Shown piece after piece: positions 1 to 10,110 of a stretch of 21,019 bases of DNA. Both the position numbers and the translations under genes were made by a program. The notes beneath the pieces were generated by a model. The model searched no databases. It was not told where the DNA came from and was given only the letters and a program-made list of their open reading frames with translations. The stretch's first letter is position 1, and the number at the start of each line of letters is the position of its first letter. Source of the stretch: Neolentinus lepideus HHB14362 ss-1 (taxonomy: Eukaryota > Basidiomycota > Agaricomycetes > Gloeophyllales > Gloeophyllaceae); assembly GCA_001632425.1 (NCBI GenBank), contig KV425713.1, forward strand, positions 1 to 21,019, written 5' to 3'.

Positions 1-2
1 GA

Positions 3-3000
3 TTTTTTGACATGATGGTGACACTGTTTATCAAACATGTTCTAGGCATAAATAGCAATCATGATGGTCTATATGGTAAAACCTCAGCATACTATGGCAC
101 AGTAGAGCAACAGGGGCATCTCACTTTACATTTGCATCTACTACTATGGATCACAAATTCACTGAGTCCACAAGAAATAAGAGAAAGAATGATGGATGAA
201 AAATCTGACTTTCAACAAAGGATGGTGGCCTATCTTGAAGGATCACACAAGGGGGAGTTTATTGATCAGCCTATGGACTCTGTAATCAATGAAGTGAACT
301 TTAAATCATCTAACCCTACTTATAAGGACCCCACTCAAACACTACCAAAAATTCCCCCACCAACTTGCATTCACAAAGGTGATGAGTACTGTGAGCAATG
401 TAAAGAATCAAACTCTTGGTGGCAGACATTCAACGATGTTGTCAATGACCTTCTACTGAAATCAAATGTACACAAATGTGGAAACCATTGTTTGGTGAAT
501 GGAACATGTAAGGCCAGATTTCCCAGACCTATTATACCCAAGACTAAAGTGGATAATAACACAGGTTATATCCAGATACGGAAAGGGGAATCATGGATAA
601 ATATGTATACACCAACTCTCACATATCTACTAAGATCAAACTCAGATGTAACCAGTCTGTTATCAGGGACTGCACTGAAGGCTGTAATTGCATATGTCAC
701 AGATTATATCACAAAAACCCCACTCAAAACTTACACCATATTTCAAACTATTAAAGACGTCTTTGACAGACAATCCACTATTATTGGAGGTTCTTTGAAA
801 GATCAAGAGAAAGCCAGAAAGGTACTCACTTCGATTGTGAACTCTTTAACTGTCAAAATGGAGATAGGTGCTCCAATGGCTGCAGCATATATACTTGGAA
901 ACCCTGATCATTATACAAGCCATAGATTCCAACCAGTATATTGGAAATCATATGTCAGCAAAGTCTTAAAGAGTTATGATACTGTCAATGCAAATGAAAG
1001 AATAGACTTAGATCACACTGAAAAACTTGTACTTCAGAAGACAAAAAGAGGTTACTCAGGGTATACTCCCATTATGGACTATATATATAGATCTGATATA
1101 TATAAGGATGTTAATTTGTATGATTGGATAAGGCTGTCACGTAAGTCTGCCCTTCCAAAGGAGAAAATATTCAAGGATACAGATGATAGCAATGAGGATG
1201 AATCTGAAACAGAACATATGACAGATATAGATACAGATATTAACTTGGCTGAGAGTGATCTTGAGAATGACACAAGAGTGGAGAATGAAGCAGATCAGGC
1301 AGAAACTCCAAAAAAAAAGAAGACTATTGACATCCGAAAACTAACCTTCACAAAAGGTCACCCTCAATATGGTACACATTATACAACTATTGTTAAAGAA
1401 GAATTTGGTGTAGTACCCAATTTCACAGGTGGAGCCCTGCCAAGATCTGATTCAGGAGACCGGGAATTCTATTGCACTACAATGCTAACTCTATTCAAGC
1501 CATGGAGAACTGGGCTGGATCTAAAGGACAACCAACTAACATGGGATGATGCTTTCCACCAACATGGATTCTCCAACAGACAATTGCAATTAATGACTTT
1601 TTTCAATATCCGCTATGAATGTTATGATGCACGAGATGACTATGCCAAGCAAAGGAAGGCAGGATATGTTGCTGGAGTGCCTTCACTCATGGCTGAAGGT
1701 GACTTTGATGATGTACATAATGCTCAGGCTCATGATGATTGGGATGCTGATGAGGATAGAGGAAATCTTATGGAAACTGAATATGCACAAGTAGGCAATG
1801 GAACTAAAAACAGAATGAAACAAATGGAGTATATGAGATCTGTTCTCAATGGAGCTGGATGGTTAGAGAAGTGTGAAAATGGAAACTGGTGTCTTCCAAA
1901 TAGTCCCATCATTGAACCTAAAACTAAACAAGGATGGACTGATGTAATCCAAAGGAAGCGTCAAGAGATATTACAACTAAGAGAAAATGCTCGACAGCAG
2001 ATGGTAGGAAAAGATGGAAAGCCTCCAACAAAACCTCCAAACTGGAATCAAGTAGAGCTTGTAGATCAATCATATCTACTGAAAACCTATCATACTTCTC
2101 ATCCTGAAATAGGGAAAATGCAAGAGGAAGTAGTAAAAATGTTTTCATTGAGACCAGATCAAGAAAGAGCATTTAGAATAATAGCAAATCATGCCAGTAA
2201 ACCTCAAACTGAACAGCTCAAAATGTATCTAGGTGGAATGGCTGGGACAGGGAAATCACAAGTGATAAAGTCTTTGATACATTATTTCAACCTTCATAAT
2301 GAGTCATATCGTTTTATGGTCCTTGCTCCAACTGGATCTGCAGCTGCTTTAGTCGGAGGTTCCACTTACCACTCTATACTTGGAATTAATGAAAAGACAA
2401 ACCATCTCAATATAGGTTCACAGACACTTGCACAGATACAAAGTCAACTGGATGGAGTGGAATATATATTTATTGATGAAGTATCAATGTTGGGATGTCA
2501 CGACCTATACAAGATATGTTCACAACTATGTAAGATAAATGGAAATACAGAAGATCCATTCGGTGGAATTAATATGATCTTCTGTGGAGATTTTGCTCAA
2601 TTACCACCTGCCATGAGTCAAGCACCTTTATATAGCCCTAATATAGGTACTAACATTAATGCCAGAATGACTGTTAGATCTCAGGAAGCAGCACTTGGAA
2701 AAGCGATATGGCATCAATTCACCACAGTTGTTATTTTAAGAGAAAATATGCGTCAAAGATCTCAAACTCCAGCAGATCGTCAACTTCGAAAAGCATTAGA
2801 AAATATGAGATACAAAGCTTGTACTCTTGAAGACATTGAGTTTTTGCGAACAAGGATTGCTGGAAAAGGTCAAGGAAGGCCAAAATTATCCAATGAAAGA
2901 TTTAGACATGTTTCGATAATAGCAGCGCGAAATCTACAAAGAGACAAGATAAATGAACTTGGATGCATCCAATATGCTGAAGATACTAATCAACAATTAT

Positions 3001-4823
3001 CTCATTTTTTTTCTGTGGATCGATGGAAGACAGAATCTGCACCTGGACGTGGCAATAAGAAAAGATCAAAGTCTACACAAGAGTCAGATATCATTGATAA
3101 ACATATACAGAAACTTATATGGGATCTAACTCCAGATTGCACAGATCATGTACCTGGTAAATTATCATTGTGCAAGGGAATGCCAGTACTGATCAAGAGA
3201 AATGAGGCAACAGAGTGCTGTATAACTAATGGAGCTGAAGCAAGAGTGGTATCTTGGCACAGTGATATTTCAACAGGAGTGCCCATCTTAGACACCCTAT
3301 TCGTTGAACTTATAAATCCACCTCGCTCTGTGCAACTTGATGGTCTACCCTTGAATGTAGTACCATTGACAAAACAAACCATGACCATCAAATGTCGAAT
3401 GCCAAATGATCAATATGAACAGATCAGCCGACAACAGATTCCTATACTACCTAACTTTGCAATGACGGACTATGGATCACAGGGTAGAACACGGCCAAAT
3501 AATGTTGTAGATTTATATAACTGTATGAGCCATCAATCATATTACACATGTCTATCAAGAAGTGCATCTACTGAAGGTACAATTCTATTACAGGGTTTTG
3601 ATCCCAAAAAAATCATGGGAGGGGCAAGTGGATATCTCAGACAAGAGTTTCGTGAACTAGAAATATTGGATGAAATAACAAAGCTAAGACATAGTGGTAT
3701 ACTCCCAGGACACATTGAAGGTCATCGTCGAAATACTCTGGTACGTGCATATCAGCACTGGAAAAAGAATGAATGTCCCCGGCATGTTCATCCAGCTATT
3801 AAATGGTCTAAAAGTGATCCATTGAAGTTACTGGACTATGTTGAGGATGCCACATGGTCAATAGTCAAAAAGGATAGTACAAAGAATAAGGCTACTAAAG
3901 GATCAATAGTGAACAACAATAAAACTATACCACAACCCATGATGACAGATGACAATGCTCTGAAAGTACATGATAGTCTATCCCAGTCTGAAACACTGCC
4001 CACTGTGCCTACAGGATTTATTTGGAGTTCAACTTATTCATGTGCATATGATGCACTATTTACCATCATATACAACATGTGGACAGAGAACCAAAGGAAA
4101 TGGACGGAAAAACTAAAATGGAATGACCATCTCAGCTCACTTATTAATAACTTCCATGAATTACAACAGAAAGAAATAACTATGGAAACATGTAGAGATA
4201 GATTAAGACAAAAATTCCATGAACTAGATAGGAACAGATTTCCCATGAGACGAGGTGCTGGAACCAGTATAATGGATCTATGTGAAGAAATGTTCCAAGG
4301 AGCAGAGCTTGGAATACGGACCATGTCATGTAAGGTATGTGATAGGCAAGAAAGCCATAATATATCAACCCTAGCATTGGAATGTTACAGATTAGATGGG
4401 CCAACATTGGAAAGTGGATCAATAAAATTAATAACTGACTGGATAGGTACATATTTAAGCAAAAATGGAATATACTCTGGACAACGATGCTGTAGACAGA
4501 AAATGCTTGCAGCATCATCTTTACAGAGTACACCAAGACTATTAGCCTTCAATGTTGCATCAACAAACATAATACTAGTGAAGCAATTTGCTCTCAAAAT
4601 CACAACAAAAAAAAATTTTTACTTGAGAGGGATGATTTATCATGGTGATTATCATTTCACTTGTAGATATGTAGACAAAAATGGAGACATATGGTTTAAT
4701 GATGGTATTGAAACAGGAAGAGCATGTACCAAAGAGCGTAATATACAGACTACAGCCATACAAGACTTGATGTCATGTAGAGGAAAATTAATAGCTACCA
4801 TAATATATGCTCAGAGAATGTAA
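3..4823 (+). CDS. Helitron Rep/helicase transposase with C-terminal USP-like cysteine protease domain (5' partial)
   Basis: This is a rolling-circle transposon protein: a HUH/Y2 Rep endonuclease that nicks and transfers DNA, joined to a PIF1-type SF1 helicase. The frame is open from base 3 and the first Met is at 12, already inside the Rep domain, so the true start lies upstream. Numbering from that Met, the HxH metal motif is H40/H42 (LTLHLHLLLWI), and the catalytic tyrosine pair is Y228 and Y232 followed by K235 (AYVTDYITK). An acidic stretch with KKKK follows at about 390-440. The helicase Walker A is GMAGTGKS at 742-749, Walker B is D822-E823 (FIDEVSM), and CGDFAQLPP follows. The last 270 residues hold a separate domain with a Cys box (SCAYDALF, C1344), a CxxC pair (CKVC) and a His box (YHGDYHF, H1548, then WFND, D1564), which fits a ubiquitin-specific-protease-like fold. 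There are no introns or internal stops. Sampled GC is about 37%, far below the host genes to the right. Rep/helicase identity is near certain; the protease subtype is an inference. Confidence 0.93.
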   Translation, partial: FFDMMVTLFIKHVLGINSNHDGLYGKTSAYYGTVEQQGHLTLHLHLLLWITNSLSPQEIRERMMDEKSDFQQRMVAYLEGSHKGEFIDQPMDSVINEVNFKSSNPTYKDPTQTLPKIPPPTCIHKGDEYCEQCKESNSWWQTFNDVVNDLLLKSNVHKCGNHCLVNGTCKARFPRPIIPKTKVDNNTGYIQIRKGESWINMYTPTLTYLLRSNSDVTSLLSGTALKAVIAYVTDYITKTPLKTYTIFQTIKDVFDRQSTIIGGSLKDQEKARKVLTSIVNSLTVKMEIGAPMAAAYILGNPDHYTSHRFQPVYWKSYVSKVLKSYDTVNANERIDLDHTEKLVLQKTKRGYSGYTPIMDYIYRSDIYKDVNLYDWIRLSRKSALPKEKIFKDTDDSNEDESETEHMTDIDTDINLAESDLENDTRVENEADQAETPKKKKTIDIRKLTFTKGHPQYGTHYTTIVKEEFGVVPNFTGGALPRSDSGDREFYCTTMLTLFKPWRTGLDLKDNQLTWDDAFHQHGFSNRQLQLMTFFNIRYECYDARDDYAKQRKAGYVAGVPSLMAEGDFDDVHNAQAHDDWDADEDRGNLMETEYAQVGNGTKNRMKQMEYMRSVLNGAGWLEKCENGNWCLPNSPIIEPKTKQGWTDVIQRKRQEILQLRENARQQMVGKDGKPPTKPPNWNQVELVDQSYLLKTYHTSHPEIGKMQEEVVKMFSLRPDQERAFRIIANHASKPQTEQLKMYLGGMAGTGKSQVIKSLIHYFNLHNESYRFMVLAPTGSAAALVGGSTYHSILGINEKTNHLNIGSQTLAQIQSQLDGVEYIFIDEVSMLGCHDLYKICSQLCKINGNTEDPFGGINMIFCGDFAQLPPAMSQAPLYSPNIGTNINARMTVRSQEAALGKAIWHQFTTVVILRENMRQRSQTPADRQLRKALENMRYKACTLEDIEFLRTRIAGKGQGRPKLSNERFRHVSIIAARNLQRDKINELGCIQYAEDTNQQLSHFFSVDRWKTESAPGRGNKKRSKSTQESDIIDKHIQKLIWDLTPDCTDHVPGKLSLCKGMPVLIKRNEATECCITNGAEARVVSWHSDISTGVPILDTLFVELINPPRSVQLDGLPLNVVPLTKQTMTIKCRMPNDQYEQISRQQIPILPNFAMTDYGSQGRTRPNNVVDLYNCMSHQSYYTCLSRSASTEGTILLQGFDPKKIMGGASGYLRQEFRELEILDEITKLRHSGILPGHIEGHRRNTLVRAYQHWKKNECPRHVHPAIKWSKSDPLKLLDYVEDATWSIVKKDSTKNKATKGSIVNNNKTIPQPMMTDDNALKVHDSLSQSETLPTVPTGFIWSSTYSCAYDALFTIIYNMWTENQRKWTEKLKWNDHLSSLINNFHELQQKEITMETCRDRLRQKFHELDRNRFPMRRGAGTSIMDLCEEMFQGAELGIRTMSCKVCDRQESHNISTLALECYRLDGPTLESGSIKLITDWIGTYLSKNGIYSGQRCCRQKMLAASSLQSTPRLLAFNVASTNIILVKQFALKITTKKNFYLRGMIYHGDYHFTCRYVDKNGDIWFNDGIETGRACTKERNIQTTAIQDLMSCRGKLIATIIYAQRM

Positions 4824-4879
4824 TGGACAGACTGGCATTAGGACTCGTAACCATGCCATGCGGAGCAGTGGCCCTCTAA

Positions 4880-5584
4880 CCCAAGTTCTTGCAGGATCTG
4901 ATATCTAACAGCCTTTATACTCCATTAGCAAAGTCTCAATGCCACTTTGAGCATGCAAGGCACATTTTGACTCCTGAAGAGAGAGAAAAGGAGATGGGCT
5001 CTATTCTCTCTGACCTTTGGCATAAAATTGCAAAGCCAGTTTTGGATGGTCTTTGCTGGAAGGTGGGAGAATTTAACTATGCTCTATCCCACACACAATA
5101 ACCATGTTTATAGCCTTTCTCAACTGATCCTTTACCTCATATCATTTGGTGTCCAACAGGTCCATTCATGTCCCTGTCTGTACATGCTGCTGGCATATAT
5201 GATGGTGACCAGTGAGGTTGCAAATTGTCCAACTTCTGTGTATCATCATATACACCAACTATCAGTGCTCTTCTCCCAGTTTCTGACTCCACCAGTCAAG
5301 ACTTCAAGATGCTAGCTGTGGGCATGTCTAATACATCAGGAGCAGAGCCATTGGATGGGGTGAAGAAGGAACTGGACAGCATCAAGGAAGCAGCAGGAGC
5401 ACTAGACATCAGTATCATGCATGGTGCAGATGCTACAGTGTCTGGTGTGACAGATACTATCAGCAAGTCAAACTGGGTCCACTTTGTATGTCATGGGGTA
5501 CAAAATTTTGAGAAGCCTCTGTCTAGCAGACTTGTCTTATTTCATGGCAAGCATCTCATCATGTGTCCTGGACTGGAGATGTAA
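4880..5584 (+). pseudogene. Decayed CHAT-domain (caspase-like peptidase) gene fragment
   Basis: CHAT domains are caspase-fold peptidase modules, often behind TPR arrays, and are abundant in basidiomycete genomes. All of the similarity lies in one frame. A block ending DLWHKIAKPVLDGL (about 4990-5050) is followed by LPHIIWCPTGPFMSLSVHAAG (5132-5197), SSYTPTISALL (5237-5269), KMLAVGM, and then WVHFVCHGVQ (about 5476-5505), which carries the catalytic-His motif HFxCHG. That frame is broken by TAA at 5099-5101, TAG at 5111-5113 and TGA at 5213-5215, and ends with TAA at 5582-5584. The expected later segment with the catalytic Cys (SACxT type) is absent. No start codon or TPR part is visible upstream: the similarity begins about 57 bp after the Helitron ORF stop. 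It is a truncated relic, either captured by the Helitron or a neighbour of its insertion site. Confidence 0.8.
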
Positions 5585-6086
5585 TTGGAATGTTTGCAGT
5601 GATCCATCACATACAGTGTGCCAGCCCAGTGGACATTGATAGGTAGAAATACCAAGGACCCCTTATATTATTTGGAATGGTCAATGCTGCCAGAATCAGA
5701 CATTGTGTCAACTGGACCATAAGGCCACAATATCAAGCTTGGCTTGACTTCAGCACTTATGACCTGATCCCTTACATGATTATCCTCCTCAAACCCATGA
5801 CTTTATTATCCTCTCCTTGAACCCATATATATACACATGGAATACCACCACTGTATTGCTGGAGTTTAGTCAAAAAAATGCCTACCACTACTAGTCAGAT
5901 TATTATTGTTAATGTTCATGTCAATTTTCATGTGAAGTAGCATTACAGCACTCTCACCTAGTACTTGGCACACCAAAGACGAGCCTCTTAACACAGCAAG
6001 AAGCACCACAACCATGGCAGTGACCACCCCGACCCTCTCACTCTCTAATTACCCAATCTAACATTGCCTACACCCCAACCCCCTAT
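5585..6086. other. Gene-free stretch between the CHAT relic and the PAQR gene
   Basis: No ORF or domain similarity was recognised. The left part is still AT-rich like the Helitron. From about 5960 it becomes C-rich and probably holds the 3' UTR of the minus-strand PAQR gene, whose stop codon is at 6087-6089. The Helitron terminus should lie in or near here. Confidence 0.5.
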
Positions 6087-7833
6087 CTACCCACTTACGC
6101 CACCCACCCACCCGATCCCCTCCTTCAACACCCCCATCGCCTGCCTATGCTGCCAAATCGCCAGCACAATAAACACATGCCAGATCGCGTGGCTCCCCCC
6201 GCCCACCCAGTCCAGCCACCGCGCAGCTCGCTCACTCCTCACAAAACACTCTGGCACATGCGTCGCGTAGAACACGAGACCCGCCAGGTACGACGCGATC
6301 GACGGGAACACCGGCGCTACCCACACGCACACATCAGCACACATGCATATATATTGCCAAGTACTCACCGATAAACCTGCCCATCGCCCCCACCGAGTAT
6401 ACCGCCGCCATCGCCGCGAGCGGCGCCACCGCCGACAGCGCGAGCGCCACAAAGAACGCGATGCGCCACCGCTTGTGCTCGCGCGCGTTGAACCACGCCT
6501 GAAACGGCGCCACGCTCCCTATGATGCCCATCACACACGAGAAGCCCAGGAATAGTGTTGACAGCGCCGGGTGCGCGCGGAAGCCGTAGTGCACCACTGT
6601 GCCCACCGACGCCGCGATTAGCCTGCAAGAGTGTGAGGTGAGGTGAGGTAGCGGGGGAGGTGAAGAGGGAATGGGAGAAAGCGTACCAGCCAATCCCGAC
6701 GTAATCCACACGCGCGCAGAGCTCCATGCCCTTGGGGTGCGCGCACCCCGCCATTGTGTGCCACACGGCGCTGCAGAAGAGGCAGAGGAGCGCGAAGGAG
6801 GTAAAGGCGAGCTCGGGCGTGTCCATCGCGCTCGGGTGCGGGACGGACGAGAGGAGCATGTGCGGGATGGAGCGGATCAGGGAGGGGAGCCAGAAGAGGA
6901 AGGGGATGAGGTGCGTGTGGATGTTGACTGGCGGGGAGTTAGCTATAGGGTAGCCATGATAAGGATGGACTCACGGGTTTCGTTGTGGAGGGCGAATAAA
7001 GACAACAGAATGAGTGGCCATCTTTCTAGAGGGATGAACCTGGTGCCCACGGTCAGCACACCGTCCACCCAAGTAATGCCCCGATATGCTCACCGATAAC
7101 CACCCCGCACAAACTCATTATTCCGCCACGCGTCCGGCAAATCAGCGTACCGTATAAGCTTGCTCCCATTAAACGACCGCCTGATCGCATCCCTCACCTC
7201 CCTCGCCGCCTCCCTCACCTCTCGCGCCGCCCCCTCCGCCTCATCCATCCGGTGCCTCCCCTTCTCCACGAGCTCCCTCGACAAATTCGTAATCGCATCG
7301 ACCAGCGCGGCGCGTGGCGGGACCGCGATGTGCGCGTGCAGGCTCTCGAGGCGGCGCACGAGCTGCGGGATGTAGCTCAGCGGCCGGTGCGCGCTGAACT
7401 CGAACCGCGCGAGGTCAACTGACATGTCGGGCATCGCGTCCTCCAGCCGCGAGCGCATCCTCGATAGCGTAAAGTCGATGTCCGGCAGGTGTGACCGCAC
7501 GTCTGGCAGCTCAGGCAGGTGCGCGCGGACGTCGGGCATGTTGTCGAGGTCGAACGATAACTCTGGGAGGTACGCCGCCACGTCTGCACGGATCGCGTGC
7601 AGCATGTCGAGCCCAGCCCGAGCCCACGAGTCCTCCTTGCTCTCCGTCAGCCGCTTCTCGAGATCTGCGAGGTAGTCTAGAATGAGCAGGCGCACGGACG
7701 CCAGAGTCGCAGACGTGGGGAGGTCGAGCGCCTCGATGGAGTGCGTGAATGTCTGACAGAGTATGCGCGGCCGAGAGGAGGACAGCGACGTGTGACGGCG
7801 GTGTCGGATTTGTGTAGCGGTGGTAGTCGACAT
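6087..7833 (-). CDS. PAQR family (haemolysin III/adiponectin-receptor-like) membrane protein, 5 exons, 509 aa
   Basis: This is a seven-transmembrane PAQR protein. Fungal relatives (Izh type) act in sterol/zinc homeostasis and the fold binds zinc; the name haemolysin III is historical and does not imply a toxin. The predicted exons are 7833-7094, 7039-6975, 6927-6687, 6622-6369 and 6316-6087, with introns of 47-64 bp and GT-AG ends (GTGAGC, GTGAGT, GTACGC, GTGAGT). The three hallmark motifs are present: HNETLNIHTHL at 265-275; H325 (VWHT) with D343 (VDYVGI); and H476/H480 (SHAIWH), the presumed zinc ligands. Hydrophobic segments fill about 255-500. The N-terminal 240 residues are soluble, with repeated short LPEL/MPDV/LPDI units (about 115-165) and an Arg/Glu-rich helix before YADLPDAWRNNEFVRGGYR, which leads into the membrane domain. 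The start was chosen at MSTTTATQ. An in-frame upstream Met at 8025 would add 64 unlike residues and is less likely. Confidence 0.9.
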
Positions 7834-8633
7834 ATTATTGAGACGAAAAACGTACAGGAGAAGTCGACAGTTTGTAGGGAGAAATCGAAAGTTTATAGGG
7901 GAAGATCGAAAGCACGAGAACACAAACGAGTGAGAGCAGGACCGAAAGCAAGGATGCCAAGCAGTTTGTACAACAACAGGTGCTTGAGGAAGGGCGAACG
8001 TGTGCAGGTATAGGTTAACGAGCAAGGTATGGTCGTGTCCACGTGCTTTTATCCAGCGCCAGGGTGAGTGCGTATATAACTGCTACGGGATCCAACACGC
8101 ACCGGTTGGGCTACTGAGGGGCCTACGGATATCGGAAACGAGGACGCACGCGCCGAAGATGAGTTCCTATTGGCATAGAGTCGCAGCATAAGAGTCAGCC
8201 GCTGCTCGAGTCGAGGCACTTGCCACTAACCACGCAGGAAAACGTTCCGCGCTGAGCAGTGTCGACGAGGTGATGGTGGAAAGGAGGAAAAGGAAAACAA
8301 GTCGGAAACAAAAGTCCACGCTCAAATAAAGACACTACTGTTGCGGGGTTTAGTGTCTTTCGACGGAGGTGCAGCATCCAGGAGTAGGCGCAGGACTAGA
8401 ACCAGTCAATCAACATCGCGTCTAGACATTGACAAGAACGGGAGGACAGGATCACGATCTACATTAATCTGCTAGTATGATTCATGACTCGGATGTACAC
8501 TAGCTCGCATAGAAACACAACATCCATAATGAATACAGACCACTGTACACCAAATCTAAAGCCCTCCCCACTGCCAGCCCCAATATCACGACAAAAGCAG
8601 CCCAAAATTAATTACACCAATTCCCTCCCCTCA
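7834..8633. other. Intergenic region: promoter side of the PAQR gene, then 3' side of the next gene
   Basis: About 800 bp separate two minus-strand genes. The part next to 7834 should hold the PAQR promoter. A TATA-like stretch (TATATAA on the plus strand near 8072) is too far from the start codon to be assigned with confidence. Short ORFs here lack recognisable motifs and look like chance ORFs. The part near 8560-8633 is likely the 3' UTR of the gene ending at 8634. Confidence 0.5.
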
Positions 8634-9996
8634 TTACAACACCCTCAGCCACTCCTTCGCCCCCTTCTTCAAGCACCGCTCGAAATCCTCGCCCACCAGC
8701 ATCCTATTCGTCTCGACATCATCCATGTCCTCACCGTGCAGCCTCAGCACGTCCAGGATGGCGCCTACGAGGTCCGGTTCGCGTTTGATTGGTTCTTGGG
8801 ATATCCACCTGGTGAAGGATCGGGGGTTAACGGGCAGATTAAATGAAAGAAAAAGGAGGATGGGGCACGTGCAAGAAACCAGGGGGATGCGACGCGAAAT
8901 GCAAAGAAAACTCGAACGCGGAATGCGGAAAAAAAAAACCTCAAATGCACCTCGGCTCATCCACCACCCCCGGCTTCGCCTTCCCCCAACAAATCTCCCA
9001 CATCCTATACGCCGCAATATCGAGTGCCGCGTCGGGCGAGAACGAGAGCGGGAGCTTGTCCGACGTGATGCGCGACGATATCGCGGACGCCTGCGCTGCG
9101 CCGGCCCAAGAGGACGCTGCCCAGACTGCGTTGATCTCGAAAGGCTGTGAGTAAGGAGGGAGGGGGTTTGAGGCAGCGCGTAAGTAAGGATTTAAGTTAG
9201 CATATAAGTAAGGAGTAGTAGATGGACGGACCCCGGAGATGAAGGTGAAGATGTCAAAGGCGAGGACAAAGGGCAGCATCGCGGTGGAGATGATGCTGTT
9301 GCGGATGGCGCCGGCCTTGGCCTTTTTGATGAGATCGGTGAAGAGGGTCTTGATGTCGTCCGCGGAGTAGGACGCGGGGTAGATCATCCGGAGCTAAACG
9401 TTTACTGTCAGCAAGTGCAAGTAAGATGCGGAGAGGGAGAGGAAGACACGTACTTCCTTGAGCTTCTTCTTGTCCGGCGTGCGCGCGAGGAACTCGATGC
9501 GGCTGTTTTTCGTTGCGGACGTGCCCCTTGCTATGAGCTTCACCCTTCCTCAGCACCAACACCACGACACACACAGCGCACTCACCCCGGCAGCCTTTGC
9601 CTTGAATCCCGTCCCCTTCTCCCTCGCCTCCCGCTCCTCCTCCTGCCACTTCCGCTGCGCCTTGTGCGCGAGACCCTCCTTCTCGCCCTCGGGCGGCTTC
9701 GTGACCGGCGCGGCGAGCGGGGCATAGAGGACGAAGGGGGGTAGCTTCTTGAGCTGCTTGTCGGTAGCGCGGAGGGGGCGGGGGAAGGGGATGATGAGGG
9801 CGACGGTGGGGTGGGTAGCATCGGGAAGGGGGCCGGCGGGGGCAGGAGCCTCGCTATCGCTGTCGCTATCGGAGAGGGAGCCGTCGTAGGGCGGGGACCG
9901 GGCTTTCTCATTGGGGGGATGGGGAGGGAGAGTCGGGGGTGGTCGGCTGCTGCTTGTATCTGGTTCCGGCATAGCTAGGGCGGCGGGCTCTGGCAT
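8634..9996 (-). CDS. Conserved fungal protein, possibly mitochondrial K+/H+ exchange-related (5 exons, 341 aa)
   Basis: The predicted exons are 9996-9586, 9537-9454, 9393-9232, 9144-8951 and 8808-8634, and all phases agree. The introns are 48, 60, 87 and 142 bp; the third has an unusual GTCCGT donor. The first 60 residues are Pro/Ser-rich and acidic (low complexity). Then comes VALIIPFPRPL, a Lys/Glu-rich segment with HKAQRKWQEEE, a basic linker (RIEFLARTPDKKKLKEL), MIYPASYSADD at about 168-178, and a hydrophobic stretch at about 199-218 (LPFVLAFDIFTFI) followed by FEINAVWAASSW. The last exon ends in an acidic/basic helical tail. The order of W-rich basic linker, R-x-P, YP and hydrophobic hairpin recalls the Mit_KHE1 family (yeast Mrs7/YDL183c-like, mitochondrial inner membrane). 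I recall this only by pattern, so the function is tentative. The start is the first Met after an in-frame stop. Confidence 0.75.
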
Positions 9997-10110
9997 AGCT
10001 GGGCCTGGTGCGGCCTTCTCGTCCTGGGCTGTCGCTGGCGGGTCTATGGTGAGCAGAATGCGCAGTAGATGTGAGGGTGATTATAGAGGACTAGTGCGGC
10101 GTGGACAACG
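9997..10110 (-). promoter_or_regulatory. Presumed promoter of the 341-aa gene
   Basis: This is the upstream flank of the minus-strand gene starting at 9996, ending where the left arm of the inverted repeat begins at 10111. No clear TATA box was seen. The repeat arm therefore sits about 115 bp from the start codon and could influence this gene (inference). Confidence 0.35.

Larger units (their letters stand above)
1..5960 (+). mobile_element. Helitron (5' end outside window; 3' end not firmly located)
   Basis: The Rep/helicase ORF and the AT-rich sequence after it form one compositional block that gives way to GC-rich host DNA between about 5960 and 6090. Helitrons end in CTRR, usually after a short hairpin, and insert between A and T. 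CTAG followed by T occurs at 5891-5894 and 5958-5961, but neither has a convincing hairpin. A CTAA at 4876-4879 does follow a weak 5-bp stem (4855-4859 with 4868-4872), but the next base is C, not T. The right edge given here is therefore only the composition boundary. If the later end is right, the CHAT relic lies inside the element. Confidence 0.55.

Noticed and set aside
4034..4763. Minus-strand ORFs of 62-118 aa under the Helitron gene
   Set aside because: They lie opposite an intact long ORF with clear domains and show no motifs of their own.
4855..4879. Stem GCCAT/GTGGC followed by CTAA as the Helitron 3' end
   Set aside because: The stem is 5 bp with a G-T pair, is too close to CTAA, and the next base is C where T is expected. 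It remains possible, and would put the CHAT relic outside the element.
5891..5961. CTAGT at 5891 and 5957-5962 as the Helitron 3' end
   Set aside because: Neither is preceded by a convincing hairpin, so I only mention them and do not fix the terminus.
6087..7833. Reading the haemolysin III similarity as a toxin gene
   Set aside because: The motifs are those of PAQR receptors/Izh proteins; the family name is historical.
9150..9215. Three GTAAGGA-type short repeats
   Set aside because: They lie inside an 87-bp intron and are too short and degenerate to interpret.
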